Shown here: positions 8,109 to 18,452 of the stretch, piece by piece | Position numbering within the stretch: position 1 is the stretch's first letter | How the letters are laid out: every line of letters begins with the position of its first letter | Assembly: GCF_001423105.1 (NCBI RefSeq) | Contig: NZ_LMNV01000002.1 | Span: 1,962,895 to 2,026,894 of the forward strand | DNA: 64,000 nucleotides | DNA from: Frondihabitans sp. Leaf304 | Lineage (GTDB): Bacteria > Actinomycetota > Actinomycetes > Actinomycetales > Microbacteriaceae | Direction: 5' to 3' | Program-made: the position numbers and the translations under genes | The notes under the pieces: generated by a model | The model's database searches: none | Told to the model about the DNA's origin: nothing | What the model saw: the letters and a program-made list of their open reading frames with translations, nothing else

Positions 8109-9013
8109 CCACCGCCGCGCCGACCCCCGCCTCGGGCGATCTGCCCGGCTGGCGCCACTTCTACTCAGGCAAGGTGCGCGACCTCTACGTGCCGCTGGGC
8201 GCGACCGACCTCAGCGACGCCCCGGCCGTGCTCGTCGTCGCGAGCGATCGCGTGAGCGCCTTCGACCACCTGCTCGAGCCCGGCATTCCCGACAAGGGCG
8301 CCCTGCTCACGAGCCTGAGCCGGTGGTGGTTCGAGCGGTTGCCCGTCGCCAACCACCTCCTCTCGAGCGGCAGCGGCGCGGATCCTGCGGTTCCGGCCGT
8401 TCCGGCCTCGGTGGCCGACCGGTCGATGCTGGTGAAGTCGCTCGACATGTTCCCGATCGAGTGCGTCGTGCGCGGCTACCTCGTGGGCAGCGGGTGGCTC
8501 GAATACCAGGAGTCCGGCACCGTCTGCGGCATCCCATTGCCCGCCGGCCTCGCATCGGGCGACCGCCTGCCCGAGCCGATCTACACGCCGGCGTTCAAAG
8601 CCGAGCTGGGCGACCACGACGAGAACATCACGTTCGAGCGCACCGCCGAACTGGTCGGCGAGGCGACCGCGACGGCCCTGCGCGACCTCTCGCTGTCGAT
8701 CTTCCGGGCGGCGTCCGAGATCGCCGAAGAGCGCGGTGTGATCCTCGCCGACACCAAGTTCGAGTTCGGTGCCGACCGCGTCACCGGCGAGATCACCCTC
8801 GCCGACGAGGTGCTCACCAGCGACTCCAGCCGCTACTGGGATCGCCACACCTACGACGACGGCAACCGCACCGACAGCTTCGACAAGCAGATCGTGCGCA
8901 ACTGGCTGCTCGACAACTGGAACAAAGAGGGCACCCCACCCAGGCTCCCGGCGGAGGTCGTCGAGCAGACCGCCGGACGCTACCGCGAGCTGCTCGAACG
9001 CCTCACCTCCTGA
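8105..9013 (+). CDS. purC: phosphoribosylaminoimidazole-succinocarboxamide synthase (SAICAR synthetase)
   Basis: PurC condenses CAIR with aspartate using ATP. Diagnostic stretches are FYSGKVRDLY (glycine-rich ATP loop, about residues 19-28), SDRVSAFDHLLEPGIPDKG, ECVVRGYLVGSGW, DENITFE and ADTKFEFG. The last carries a metal-binding Asp. The 302-residue length fits the eukaryote-like/actinobacterial form. It starts at a GTG overlapping the purD stop by four bases. No purE, purK or purB is seen in this window, so its substrate must come from genes elsewhere. Confidence 0.95.
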   Translation: MTTAAPTPASGDLPGWRHFYSGKVRDLYVPLGATDLSDAPAVLVVASDRVSAFDHLLEPGIPDKGALLTSLSRWWFERLPVANHLLSSGSGADPAVPAVPASVADRSMLVKSLDMFPIECVVRGYLVGSGWLEYQESGTVCGIPLPAGLASGDRLPEPIYTPAFKAELGDHDENITFERTAELVGEATATALRDLSLSIFRAASEIAEERGVILADTKFEFGADRVTGEITLADEVLTSDSSRYWDRHTYDDGNRTDSFDKQIVRNWLLDNWNKEGTPPRLPAEVVEQTAGRYRELLERLTS

Positions 9014-9086
9014 TCACTGATTCGGCCGTGGCCGAGCGGCAATCCATGAATCTGGATGGACCTGATTAACGATCGGAGCGAAGAAG

Positions 9087-9596
9087 ATGCAGAATGTTCC
9101 GGTGACGAACGCAACTGCGACGGAGATCCAGATTCAGGATCGCCCGTGGACCGACCCCGAAGGCGCACATCTCCGCTGCGAGCAGCGGGCTGAGATCGCC
9201 ATCCGCTACGGCACCGACGATTCCGAGCCGGGCGTCAAACCCACGGCCGACGACATCGCCGAGTTCGTCGTCGCGACGATCGACGGCAAGCCGGTCGCCT
9301 GCGGGGGCCTCCGCGAGCTCCACGACGAAGACGGCGTGGCCCCGGCCGGCGATGCCGAGATCAAGCGCATGTTCGTCCGCTCGAACAGTCGCGGCGGCGG
9401 GGCAGCCGTCACCGTGCTTCAGGCCCTCGAATCGCGCGCCGTGGCTCGCGGCTGGAGCCGCCTGGTGCTCGAGACGGGCAGCGCGCAGCCCGACGCGATC
9501 CGCTTCTACCAGCGCGAGGGCTACACGCGCATCCCCAACTTCGGCCACTACGTCGGCCACCGCGACTCGATCTGCTTCGGCAAGACGCTCTCCTAG
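9087..9596 (+). CDS. GNAT family N-acetyltransferase
   Basis: The 169-residue protein has the GNAT acetyl-CoA fold. A beta-strand pair ends in FVVATIDGKPVACGGLREL, the central strand IKRMFVRSNSRGGGAAVTVLQALE holds the pyrophosphate-binding (R/Q)xxGxG/A-like turn (RSNSRGGGA), and the C-terminal LVLETGSAQPDAIRFYQREGYTRIPNFGHY has the typical motif B helix. A purine-rich ribosome binding site (GGAGCGAAGAAG) sits directly before the ATG. The gene follows purC by 73 bases and is codirectional, but a shared transcript is not proven. The acetyl acceptor is unknown. Confidence 0.85.
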   Translation: MQNVPVTNATATEIQIQDRPWTDPEGAHLRCEQRAEIAIRYGTDDSEPGVKPTADDIAEFVVATIDGKPVACGGLRELHDEDGVAPAGDAEIKRMFVRSNSRGGGAAVTVLQALESRAVARGWSRLVLETGSAQPDAIRFYQREGYTRIPNFGHYVGHRDSICFGKTLS

Positions 9597-9749
9597 CAGC
9601 ACCAGGATCCGCCGCCCGACGTCTCACGGACACCGGGCCCTGCCGCGGCACGTCGATGAGTCCGCACGGCGTCGGTTAGAGGTCTGTCCTGGCTAGAGGT
9701 CTGCACCAGCTCTGGGTCGGGGCCCGCGATCGGTGAGTACGGTGAGCCC

Positions 9750-10352
9750 ATGACCTACCAAGCTGACGCCGACTCCCCCGCCGACGACGGCCCCACCCAC
9801 CCCGTCTTCACGACCGTGGCCGAGGGAGACCTCACCCTCGACGACCACGAGGCGATCACCGCCACCCTTGCGCGGGCCTTCCCGTCCTACGACCACTGGT
9901 ACCAGGGCGCTCGCAGCTGGGCCGGAATGCAGCCCGAACTGCGAGTGATCGCCCGTGCTGGCGACGTCGTCGTCGCCCACGCCGGCATCCGACGCCAATT
10001 CGTGACCGTCGGCGACGTCGACCAGCTCGTCGGTGCCGTCGGGATGGTGGCCGTCTCGCCGATCCTGCAGGGAACCGGCCTCGGCACCGGCCTGCTCTCG
10101 TCCGTCGACGACGCACTCAGCGGGCTCGGCGTTCCCTTCGGCCTGCTCGAGACCGGCGAAGCTGTGCAAGGTTTCTACCGTCGCCACGGATGGGAACCCC
10201 TCGACGAAGTGACCGGCCACTACAACGCCCTCACCGCCGACGGAGCATCCACCCTGGTGAGTCAGGACGAGGGCTGGCTGATTCGCCCCCGCGGCGCCGA
10301 CCGCGAGGCCTGGCCCGACGGCGACATTCGCTGGAACGGCCAGATGGTCTGA
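9750..10352 (+). CDS. GNAT family N-acetyltransferase (second)
   Basis: The 200-residue product shares no obvious close similarity with the acetyltransferase just upstream. GNAT features are the strand VDQLVGAVGMVAVSPILQGTGLGTGLLSSVDDAL, with the Q/GxGxG/A pyrophosphate loop at QGTGLGTGL, and VPFGLLETGEAVQGFYRRHGWEPLDEV for the C-terminal strand and helix. The N-terminal half (SYDHWYQGARSWAGMQPELRVIARAGDVVVAHAGIRRQFVTV) resembles NodA/enhanced-intracellular-survival-type acetyltransferases. Which small molecule or protein it modifies cannot be read from the sequence. Confidence 0.82.
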   Translation: MTYQADADSPADDGPTHPVFTTVAEGDLTLDDHEAITATLARAFPSYDHWYQGARSWAGMQPELRVIARAGDVVVAHAGIRRQFVTVGDVDQLVGAVGMVAVSPILQGTGLGTGLLSSVDDALSGLGVPFGLLETGEAVQGFYRRHGWEPLDEVTGHYNALTADGASTLVSQDEGWLIRPRGADREAWPDGDIRWNGQMV

Positions 10353-10450
10353 TCCATTTTGGTGCGACGAGGGTCGCGGTGCCGGACCTCCGACAAGCTC
10401 CGGCCCTCCGGCACTGCGCCCCACGCCGCGCCGCGTCGGCCGCGCAAAGC

Positions 10451-10516
10451 AAAACCCTCGCGGGCGGCGGCCGAGGTGGCCCTAGGACCACCTCGGACGC
10501 CGAACACGAGGGTTTT
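10451..10516. terminator. large bidirectional hairpin between GNAT and catalase genes
   Basis: The outer arms AAAACCCTCG (10451-10460) and CGAGGGTTTT (10507-10516) are perfect complements and give A-rich and T-rich flanks on both strands. Inside is a second perfect hairpin, CCGAGGTGG (10471-10479) with CCACCTCGG (10488-10496). The position between two convergent genes and the T-run on each strand make a two-way intrinsic terminator likely. Confidence 0.8.
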
Positions 10517-10541
10517 GTGATGCTGAGGCCGAAAGGCCCTA

Positions 10542-12047
10542 CTACTGCGAGATGCCGACGGTAGCCGGATCCTCGTTCGAACCGGGAGCCTCGGGCGAGA
10601 CACCGGCGCGAACGCGAGCACCGAGGTCGGGGTCGACCGACGTCCAGTAAGCGAACACGCGCTCGAGCAGGTCGGGGCGCGTGACCTTCGACACGTGGCC
10701 GACGATGTTGCCGACCATGCGCTCACGGGCGGCGTCGTCGAGAACCTCGCGGTATAGGGTGCCGGCCTGGCCGAAGTCGTCGTCTTCGGGGTGCAGCGTG
10801 GCGGCCGTGCGGGTCAGGAGCCCGTCGGACTCCCAGCCCGAGTCGTCATCGTGCGCCTCGGGCGACGCGTGTGCGCCGCCGACCGAGTTGGGTGCGTAGA
10901 CCGGGGTCGTCGCCGACGAGAAGTGGTAGCGGGCGCCACCGTCTTTCGAGTAGTCGTTGACCTCGGTGTGCGGCATGTTCACCGGCAGCTGCGCGTGGTT
11001 GGTGCCCACGCGGTAGCGGTGAGCGTCGGCGTAGCTGAAGATGCGGGCGAGCAGCATCTTGTCGGGGCTGGCGGCGATCCCGGGCACGAAGTTCGAGGGG
11101 GCGAAGGTGGCCTGCTCGATCTGCGCGAAGTAGTTCTCGGGGTTGCGGTTGAGCTCCATGGTGCCGACCTCGATCAGCGGGTAGTCGCTGTGCGGCCACA
11201 CCTTCGTCAGGTCGAACGGGTTGAAGCGGTACGAGGCTGCGTCGTCGTAGGGCATGACCTGCACCGACAGCTTCCAGGTCGGGAAGTCGCCGCGCTCGAG
11301 CGCCTCGGAGAGGTCGCGGATGTGGAAGTCGGCGTCTTCACCGGCGATGCGGTCGGCGTCGTCCTGCGTGAGGATCTCGTTGCCCTGGTCGCTCTTGAAG
11401 TGGTACTTGACCCAGAACTTCTCGCCCGAGGCGCTGATCCACTGGTAGGTGTGCGACCCGAAGCCGTCCATCATGCGCCACGAGGCCGGGAGGCCGCGGT
11501 CGCCCATGAGCCAGGTGACCTGGTGGGCCGACTCGGGCGAGAGAGTCCAGAAGTCCCACTGCATGTTGTGGTCGCGGAGGTGCGAGCCCGGAAGGCGCTT
11601 CTGCGAGTGGATGAAGTCGGGGAACTTGATGCCGTCGCGGATGAAGAAGACGGGCGTGTTGTTGCCCACCAGGTCGTAGTTGCCCTCGTCGGTGTAGAAC
11701 TTCAGCGCGAAGCCGCGGGGGTCGCGCCAGGTGTCGGGCGAACCCTGTTCACCGGCGACGGTCGAGAAGCGAGCGAGCATCTCGGTGGTCGCACCGGGCT
11801 GGAACAGCGAGGCGCGCGTGTATTTCGACACGTCGTTCGTGACGGTGAACGTACCGAACGCGCCGCCGCCCTTGGCGTGGACGATGCGCTCGGGCACCTT
11901 CTCGCGGTTGAACTGGGCGAGCTTCTCGACGAGGTAGACGTCGTGAAGCGCAATGGGGCCGTCGGCGCCGACGCTCTGCGAGTGCTCGTCGCTGGCGACG
12001 GGCGCCCCGGCCTGAGTTGTCGTGTGGTTGTGCAACTGGTCAGTCAT
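10542..12047 (-). CDS. katA: monofunctional haem catalase
   Basis: It dismutates hydrogen peroxide in the cytosol. The 501-residue length marks a small-subunit (clade 3-like) catalase. The distal catalytic His is His57 in [12 protein letters not shown]. The catalytic Asn is in [14 protein letters not shown] (about 129-130). The proximal haem ligand is Tyr339 in [23 protein letters not shown] and [21 protein letters not shown] are also typical. The start codon overlaps the 3' end of the upstream Fur-family gene by eight bases, so the regulator and enzyme form one operon under a palindromic operator. Confidence 0.96.
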   Translation of the reverse strand: MTDQLHNHTTTQAGAPVASDEHSQSVGADGPIALHDVYLVEKLAQFNREKVPERIVHAKGGGAFGTFTVTNDVSKYTRASLFQPGATTEMLARFSTVAGEQGSPDTWRDPRGFALKFYTDEGNYDLVGNNTPVFFIRDGIKFPDFIHSQKRLPGSHLRDHNMQWDFWTLSPESAHQVTWLMGDRGLPASWRMMDGFGSHTYQWISASGEKFWVKYHFKSDQGNEILTQDDADRIAGEDADFHIRDLSEALERGDFPTWKLSVQVMPYDDAASYRFNPFDLTKVWPHSDYPLIEVGTMELNRNPENYFAQIEQATFAPSNFVPGIAASPDKMLLARIFSYADAHRYRVGTNHAQLPVNMPHTEVNDYSKDGGARYHFSSATTPVYAPNSVGGAHASPEAHDDDSGWESDGLLTRTAATLHPEDDDFGQAGTLYREVLDDAARERMVGNIVGHVSKVTRPDLLERVFAYWTSVDPDLGARVRAGVSPEAPGSNEDPATVGISQ

Positions 12048-12546
12048 GAGACTCCTTGCTGATCGAGATGGACGAAAGAGAAAGTTCAGGATCCGAAGGC
12101 TCGGCCGCGCCAGCGGCCCCGTCGAGCTCGGAGGCTCGGCACTCTGGGCACAGCCCCCAGAAGGTCACCTCCGCGGTGGTCACCATGTAGCCCGAGGTCG
12201 ACGACGGGGCGAGGCACGGCGCCTCGCCGACCACGCAGTCGACGTCGGCAATTGCTCCGCAGATCGAGCAGACGACATGGTGGTGATTGTCTCCGGTGCG
12301 GAGCTCGTAGCGAGCGGGCGAGCCCGCCGGCTCGATCCGCCGGAGGATGCCGATGCCGGTGAGGGCGGCGAGCACCCCGTAGGTCGCCTGGAGGCTGGTG
12401 CCGGGGAGCCGAGCGGCCACGCGAGTGAAGACCTCGTCGGCCGTCGCGTGCGAGTGGTCGATCAGCGCTTCGATCGCGGCGACACGGGGTGCCGTGACGC
12501 GGAGGCCCGCGTCTCGGATCCTGGTGCTCGCCTCGAGTGACGTCAT
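12040..12546 (-). CDS. Fur-family transcriptional regulator (peroxide/metal sensing)
   Basis: The 168-residue protein has the Fur winged-helix N-terminus ([58 protein letters not shown]) and a C-terminal metal-binding half with [17 protein letters not shown] and a second pair CPEC, which would form a structural zinc site. The neighbouring catalase and the shared transcript indicate a peroxide-responsive FurA/PerR-type repressor rather than an iron-uptake regulator. That choice is inference. The C-terminal tail after CPEC is low complexity ([22 protein letters not shown]). It probably controls its own promoter through the palindrome at 12566-12582. Confidence 0.9.
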   Translation of the reverse strand: MTSLEASTRIRDAGLRVTAPRVAAIEALIDHSHATADEVFTRVAARLPGTSLQATYGVLAALTGIGILRRIEPAGSPARYELRTGDNHHHVVCSICGAIADVDCVVGEAPCLAPSSTSGYMVTTAEVTFWGLCPECRASELDGAAGAAEPSDPELSLSSISISKESHD

Positions 12547-12565
12547 GACACAATTGAACCACTTG

Positions 12566-12582
12566 TTTTGAATGATTCAAAA
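12566..12582. promoter_or_regulatory. Fur/PerR-type operator
   Basis: TTTTGAATGATTCAAAA is a perfect 8-1-8 inverted repeat in an otherwise GC-rich region, with the TTGAAT/ATTCAA core known from FurA and PerR boxes. It begins 20 bases upstream of the regulator start and overlaps a possible leftward -35 (TTGAAT). On the other strand it overlaps a possible rightward -10 (CAAAAT, 12578-12583), so it may also control the divergent membrane-protein gene. Confidence 0.8.
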
Positions 12583-12601
12583 TAAGCGAGGACTCCTCGC
12601 G

Positions 12602-13531
12602 GTGGGCGCATACTTGTCAGCGCCCGCCTCACCGATTGGAATAGCCACGCCTCCCGTCTCTACCGTGCTGCTCACGTTCCGCCTCGACCCCGTCGCGCTG
12701 GCCGTGATCGTCGGTGCAGCCATCCTCTACGGAGCCGGTGTCATTCGGGCCCATCGAGAGGGCACCCGCTGGAGCCCGGGACGCACCGCGGCCTTCTTCG
12801 TGCTGGGGCTCGGGTCGTACGCGATCATCTCGTTCGGGTTCCTCGGCGCGTACAGCCACGATCTGCGCTTCGCCTTCACCACCCGGATCGCTCTGCTGCT
12901 GTTCGTGGTGCCGGCGCTCATCGCGCTCGGTCGGCCGGTGCACCTGGCCCGAGCGGCACTCGGGGAGGCAGGGCGGGCTCGATTGGAGCGGTTCCTCGGA
13001 TCCTCGTTTCTGAAAGTTGTCGGCAGCGCGATCTTCTCGCCGCTCTTCGCGCTGGCCGTCTTCGCGGTCTTCCTGACACCGCTCGCCTTCTCGATCCGCG
13101 AGAACGCCGTGGGCGAATCGCTCATCACGGTGCTCGTTCCGGTCGCCGGGCTGCTGATGATCCTGCCGGTCTTCGAGGGGTCTCGCGTGCACACGAGCTT
13201 CTTCATCACCGTCGAGTTCCTGCTGGCGTTCGTCGAGCTGATCCTCGATGCCATCCCCGCGATCGTGCTGCGCATCACCGGCCACGTGCTCGACCAGGGG
13301 CACGCCGTCGCAGCATTGGCGCCCGGGTGGTTCCCGTCACAGCTGCGCGATCAGCAGCTCTCGGGCGATCTGCTCTGGTTCATCGCCGAGGTGGCCGACA
13401 TTCCCGTGCTGATCTTCCTGTTCGTGCGCTGGAGTCGCACCGACCGCCGCGAGGCCCGCGCCGTGGACGAGCTGAGCGACGACGAGATGGAGGAGCTGAC
13501 CCGGGCACACCTGCGCGGGGCTCGCGACTGA
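12602..13531 (+). CDS. CtaG-like cytochrome c oxidase assembly membrane protein
   Basis: The protein has about seven hydrophobic helices. The landmarks are LTFRLDPVALAVIVGAAILYGAGV, GSYAIISFGFLGAYSHDLRFAFTTRIALLLFVVPALIALGRPVHLAR, and ELILDAIPAIVLRITGHVLDQGH. This matches the stand-alone CtaG/caa3-assembly family of actinobacteria, proposed to act in copper delivery to the oxidase. The C-terminus is cytosolic and acidic (ELSDDEMEELTRAHLRG). I chose the GTG at 12602 because GAGG lies 11 bases upstream; a frame from ATG 12572 would start inside the Fur-type operator. GTG 12665 is a third option. The divergent Fur gene may co-regulate it. Confidence 0.72.
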   Translation: MGAYLSAPASPIGIATPPVSTVLLTFRLDPVALAVIVGAAILYGAGVIRAHREGTRWSPGRTAAFFVLGLGSYAIISFGFLGAYSHDLRFAFTTRIALLLFVVPALIALGRPVHLARAALGEAGRARLERFLGSSFLKVVGSAIFSPLFALAVFAVFLTPLAFSIRENAVGESLITVLVPVAGLLMILPVFEGSRVHTSFFITVEFLLAFVELILDAIPAIVLRITGHVLDQGHAVAALAPGWFPSQLRDQQLSGDLLWFIAEVADIPVLIFLFVRWSRTDRREARAVDELSDDEMEELTRAHLRGARD

Positions 13532-13580
13532 CCTGGCTGCTTGCCCGGCTGGCTCGCCGACCGCCTGCGTGCCCGGGGCT

Positions 13581-13672
13581 CTTGCAAATTTGAAGGAGAA
13601 ACCCGCGCCCGGCAACGACTTCATGCCTATCCGGGGGGTTCGCCTCCGCGTTTTTCCTTCGAATTTGCAAAG
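13581..13672. repeat. long intergenic hairpin, AATTTGA family, copy 1
   Basis: The left arm at 13581-13607 (CTTGCAAATTTGAAGGAG, then AAACCCGCG) pairs with the right arm at 13647-13672 (CGCGTTTTTCC, then TTCGAATTTGCAAAG) with few mismatches. The loop is about 39 bases. The AAATTTGAAGGAG core recurs in the hairpin at 29135-29232. It follows a plus-strand gene end by 49 bases, consistent with a terminator-like role. Confidence 0.75.
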
Positions 13673-13697
13673 GCACACAGCGGAGGGGAAATAAGGG

Positions 13698-13733
13698 AGG
13701 CGCCCAGCCATCGGGGGAAATGACTGGGCGCCT
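13698..13733 (+). terminator. strong hairpin in the purS leader, possible terminator or attenuator
   Basis: AGGCGCCCAG (13698-13707) pairs perfectly with CTGGGCGCCT (13724-13733) around a 16-base loop. It lies 26 bases after the AATTTGA-family hairpin and about 200 bases before purS. It could terminate the upstream gene or be the first structure of a purSQL leader. There is no U-tract. Confidence 0.55.
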
Positions 13734-13936
13734 TCGGGCCGGGAGTGGATCAGATACTCCACGGCTGAGCCGGAGTGAGTCAGAAGCCCGATCACAAGGC
13801 CTCGTCTCTCCGACAAGCTCTACTCTGGGCCCCCCGTATAAGAGCGGGCTGACAGGAATCTTGGCGTCTGCCGCGAATGGCGCGACTTGTAGACTTGGCG
13901 AGTCCGCTCGCCTCCCCTCTACGTGATGGAGTTCCT

Positions 13937-14232
13937 GTGCCCACGATCGTCGTCGAAGTCATGCCCAAGGCTGAACTGCTCGACCCCCAGGGCAAGGCAG
14001 TCACCTTCGCTCTCGCCCGTCTCGGCAAAGACTTTGCCACTGAGGTGCGCATCGGCAAGCGCTTCGAGATCGCTGTCGACGAGGTGACCGACGCGATCCT
14101 GGCCGACGTGAAGCAGCTCGCCGACGACGTCTTCTCGAACTCGGTCATCGAAGACGTCGTGTCGATCGAGGTGCTCCAGGATTCCGCGGCAACCGTCGCC
14201 GCCGAAGCGTCCAGCACCGCCGCCGCCCTCTG

Positions 14233-14233
<1 letters not shown>
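13937..14233 (+). CDS. purS: phosphoribosylformylglycinamidine synthase subunit PurS
   Basis: PurS is the small bridging subunit of the three-part FGAM synthetase PurS-PurQ-PurL of Gram-positive bacteria. The GTG start gives [48 protein letters not shown], which fits the family from its first residue. GGAG ends five bases upstream. Residue 1 onward matches the conserved alpha/beta unit with DPQGKA and VRIGKRFE. The last 15 residues are an Ala/Ser-rich tail. The 98-residue size is slightly above the usual 80-85 aa because of this tail. Its TGA overlaps the purQ ATG by one base. Confidence 0.93.
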
Positions 14234-17276
<3,043 letters not shown>

Positions 17277-17289
17277 CTCACGCGTCACC

Positions 17290-17351
17290 GTGAGACCTCA
17301 AAAACGACCAGGATCCGCGCCCGGCGCCTGTCGAATTTGAGGTCTCGCGCG
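17290..17351. repeat. AATTTGA-family hairpin, copy 2 (left of DUF559-like gene)
   Basis: The arms GTGAGACCTCAAAAACGAC and GTCGAATTTGAGGTCTC form a stem of about 18 pairs around a loop containing CAGGATCCGCGCCCGGCG. The 62-base unit is repeated at 18321-18382 in the same orientation with only two mismatches (17304 A versus T, 17347 G versus A). It starts 13 bases after the purL stop. Confidence 0.85.
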
Positions 17352-17412
17352 TTCTCCACAGGGTGGGGGCACAACAGAGCAGGCGGAGTGCGCGGGCGGG
17401 CATGATCGGCGG

Positions 17413-18324
17413 GTGAACGACGACCCTGAAGCCTTTCGAGTTCGCGACGCCGAGGCGCGCGGGCTGACACCGGCGGCCCTCCGTCGCGTCGAGTGGGAGC
17501 TGCCATTCCATGGCATTCGGCGCTGGCATCGAGACACGGGGCCACCGCGGGGCGTGAGAGATCGGGTGGTCGATCTCTGCCGGGCGCTGCTGCCAGCGCT
17601 TCCCGAAGGCGCGTTTTTCAGCCACGTCACCGCGGCGATTCTGTGGGGGTTACCCCTACCGGCCGCGCTCGAGTCGCATGACGCACCCCTCCACGTCACG
17701 ACGCGTTCGGGCAATGCACTCCGACGCCGAGGAGTCGTCGGACACCTCCGTCGATCCGCACCTCCGCACGTGCTTCGCGCGGGGATTCCGGTCAGCACAC
17801 CGATCGACACCTGGGTCGACTGCCGGGCCACCCTGGACGACATCGAGCTCGTCGTCGTGGGCGATGCCCTCGCCGGGGAGTGGTCGCCCTACCGCGGAGC
17901 TCACCACTGCGATCCGTCCGACCTCGTAGCCGCTGCCAGAAAGGCCATTGGCAAAGGATCCGCTCGACTCCGCCGCGCCGCCACCCGTATTCGAGCCGGT
18001 TCGAAGTCACCCCAAGAGACGCGGCTCCGACTCGCGCTCGTCGAGTCCGGTCTCCCCGAGCCCGAGATCAACGTGACCAAGTACGGCCCGGATGGTGCCT
18101 GGCTGGGTGCAGCCGACCTCGCCTACGACGAGCACCGCCTCGCTATCGAGTACGAGGGCGATTACCACCGCACCGATCGCGATCAATGGTTCGCCGATAT
18201 CGCGCGGCGCGAACGTTTCGACGATGCCGGTTGGCGCACTGCGAGGGTCACCGCCGCCGACATGCGCCACCTCGATGCGCTCTGCACCCGAATCGCCCGC
18301 CTCCATCGCGAACGAACTCCGTGA
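17413..18324 (+). CDS. DUF559/AbiEi-like protein with a PD-(D/E)XK-type C-terminus
   Basis: The 303-residue protein has an N-terminal half reminiscent of AbiEi-type antitoxin or winged-helix domains (FRVRDAEARGLTPAALRRVEWELPFHGIRRW; FFSHVTAAILWGLPLP). The C-terminal half has SPQETRLRLALVESGLPEPEIN...GAADLAYDEHRLAIEYEGDYHR. The E...D...ExE pattern fits a Vsr/DUF559 endonuclease-like fold. Members of this group are numerous and functionally uncharacterised in Microbacteriaceae. The GTG start has a CATGAT -10-like box six bases upstream, so it may be leaderless. Two near-identical 62-base hairpins bracket it, and its stop codon lies inside the right one. Nuclease activity is inferred only. Confidence 0.72.
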   Translation: MNDDPEAFRVRDAEARGLTPAALRRVEWELPFHGIRRWHRDTGPPRGVRDRVVDLCRALLPALPEGAFFSHVTAAILWGLPLPAALESHDAPLHVTTRSGNALRRRGVVGHLRRSAPPHVLRAGIPVSTPIDTWVDCRATLDDIELVVVGDALAGEWSPYRGAHHCDPSDLVAAARKAIGKGSARLRRAATRIRAGSKSPQETRLRLALVESGLPEPEINVTKYGPDGAWLGAADLAYDEHRLAIEYEGDYHRTDRDQWFADIARRERFDDAGWRTARVTAADMRHLDALCTRIARLHRERTP

Positions 18325-18382
18325 GACCTCAAAATCGACCAGGATCCGCGCCCGGCGCCTGTCGAATTTGAGGTCTCACGCG
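18321..18382. repeat. AATTTGA-family hairpin, copy 3 (right of DUF559-like gene)
   Basis: This is a direct copy of the element at 17290-17351, offset by 1031 bases with two mismatches. It is itself an inverted repeat: GTGAGACCTCAAAATCGAC against GTCGAATTTGAGGTCTCAC, with one mismatch. The TGA of the preceding gene is part of the left arm. It lies between convergent genes. Confidence 0.85.
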
Positions 18383-18452
18383 GCGCGGCGCGGCGCGGCG
18401 CAGCGCAGCGCAGCGCGACGCGACGCGGCGCAGCGCGGCGCGGCGCGGCGCT
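18379..18452. repeat. GGCGC pentanucleotide tandem repeat
   Basis: About 14 consecutive five-base units of the type GGCGC, AGCGC or GACGC run directly from the right hairpin to the stop codon of the lactonase gene. The units differ by single bases, which indicates slippage followed by point changes. Confidence 0.85.

Larger units (their letters stand above)
13532..13936. other. 405-base intergenic region before purS
   Basis: The region holds no convincing gene. It carries two separate inverted repeats (13581-13672 and 13698-13733) and then about 200 bases of leader ending in the purS ribosome binding site GATGGAG at 13925-13931. The leader contains several short imperfect repeats but no known riboswitch motif that I recognise. 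Confidence 0.6.

Noticed and set aside
9014..9086. GTGGCCGAGCGGC looks like the D-arm of a Leu or Ser tRNA
   Set aside because: No acceptor stem, anticodon arm or TPsiC arm with GGTTCGAATCC follows, so it is not a tRNA.
12572..12601. Start of the CtaG-like gene at ATG 12572
   Set aside because: The ATG lies inside the Fur-type palindrome and has no ribosome binding site; GTG 12602 is preceded by GAGG.
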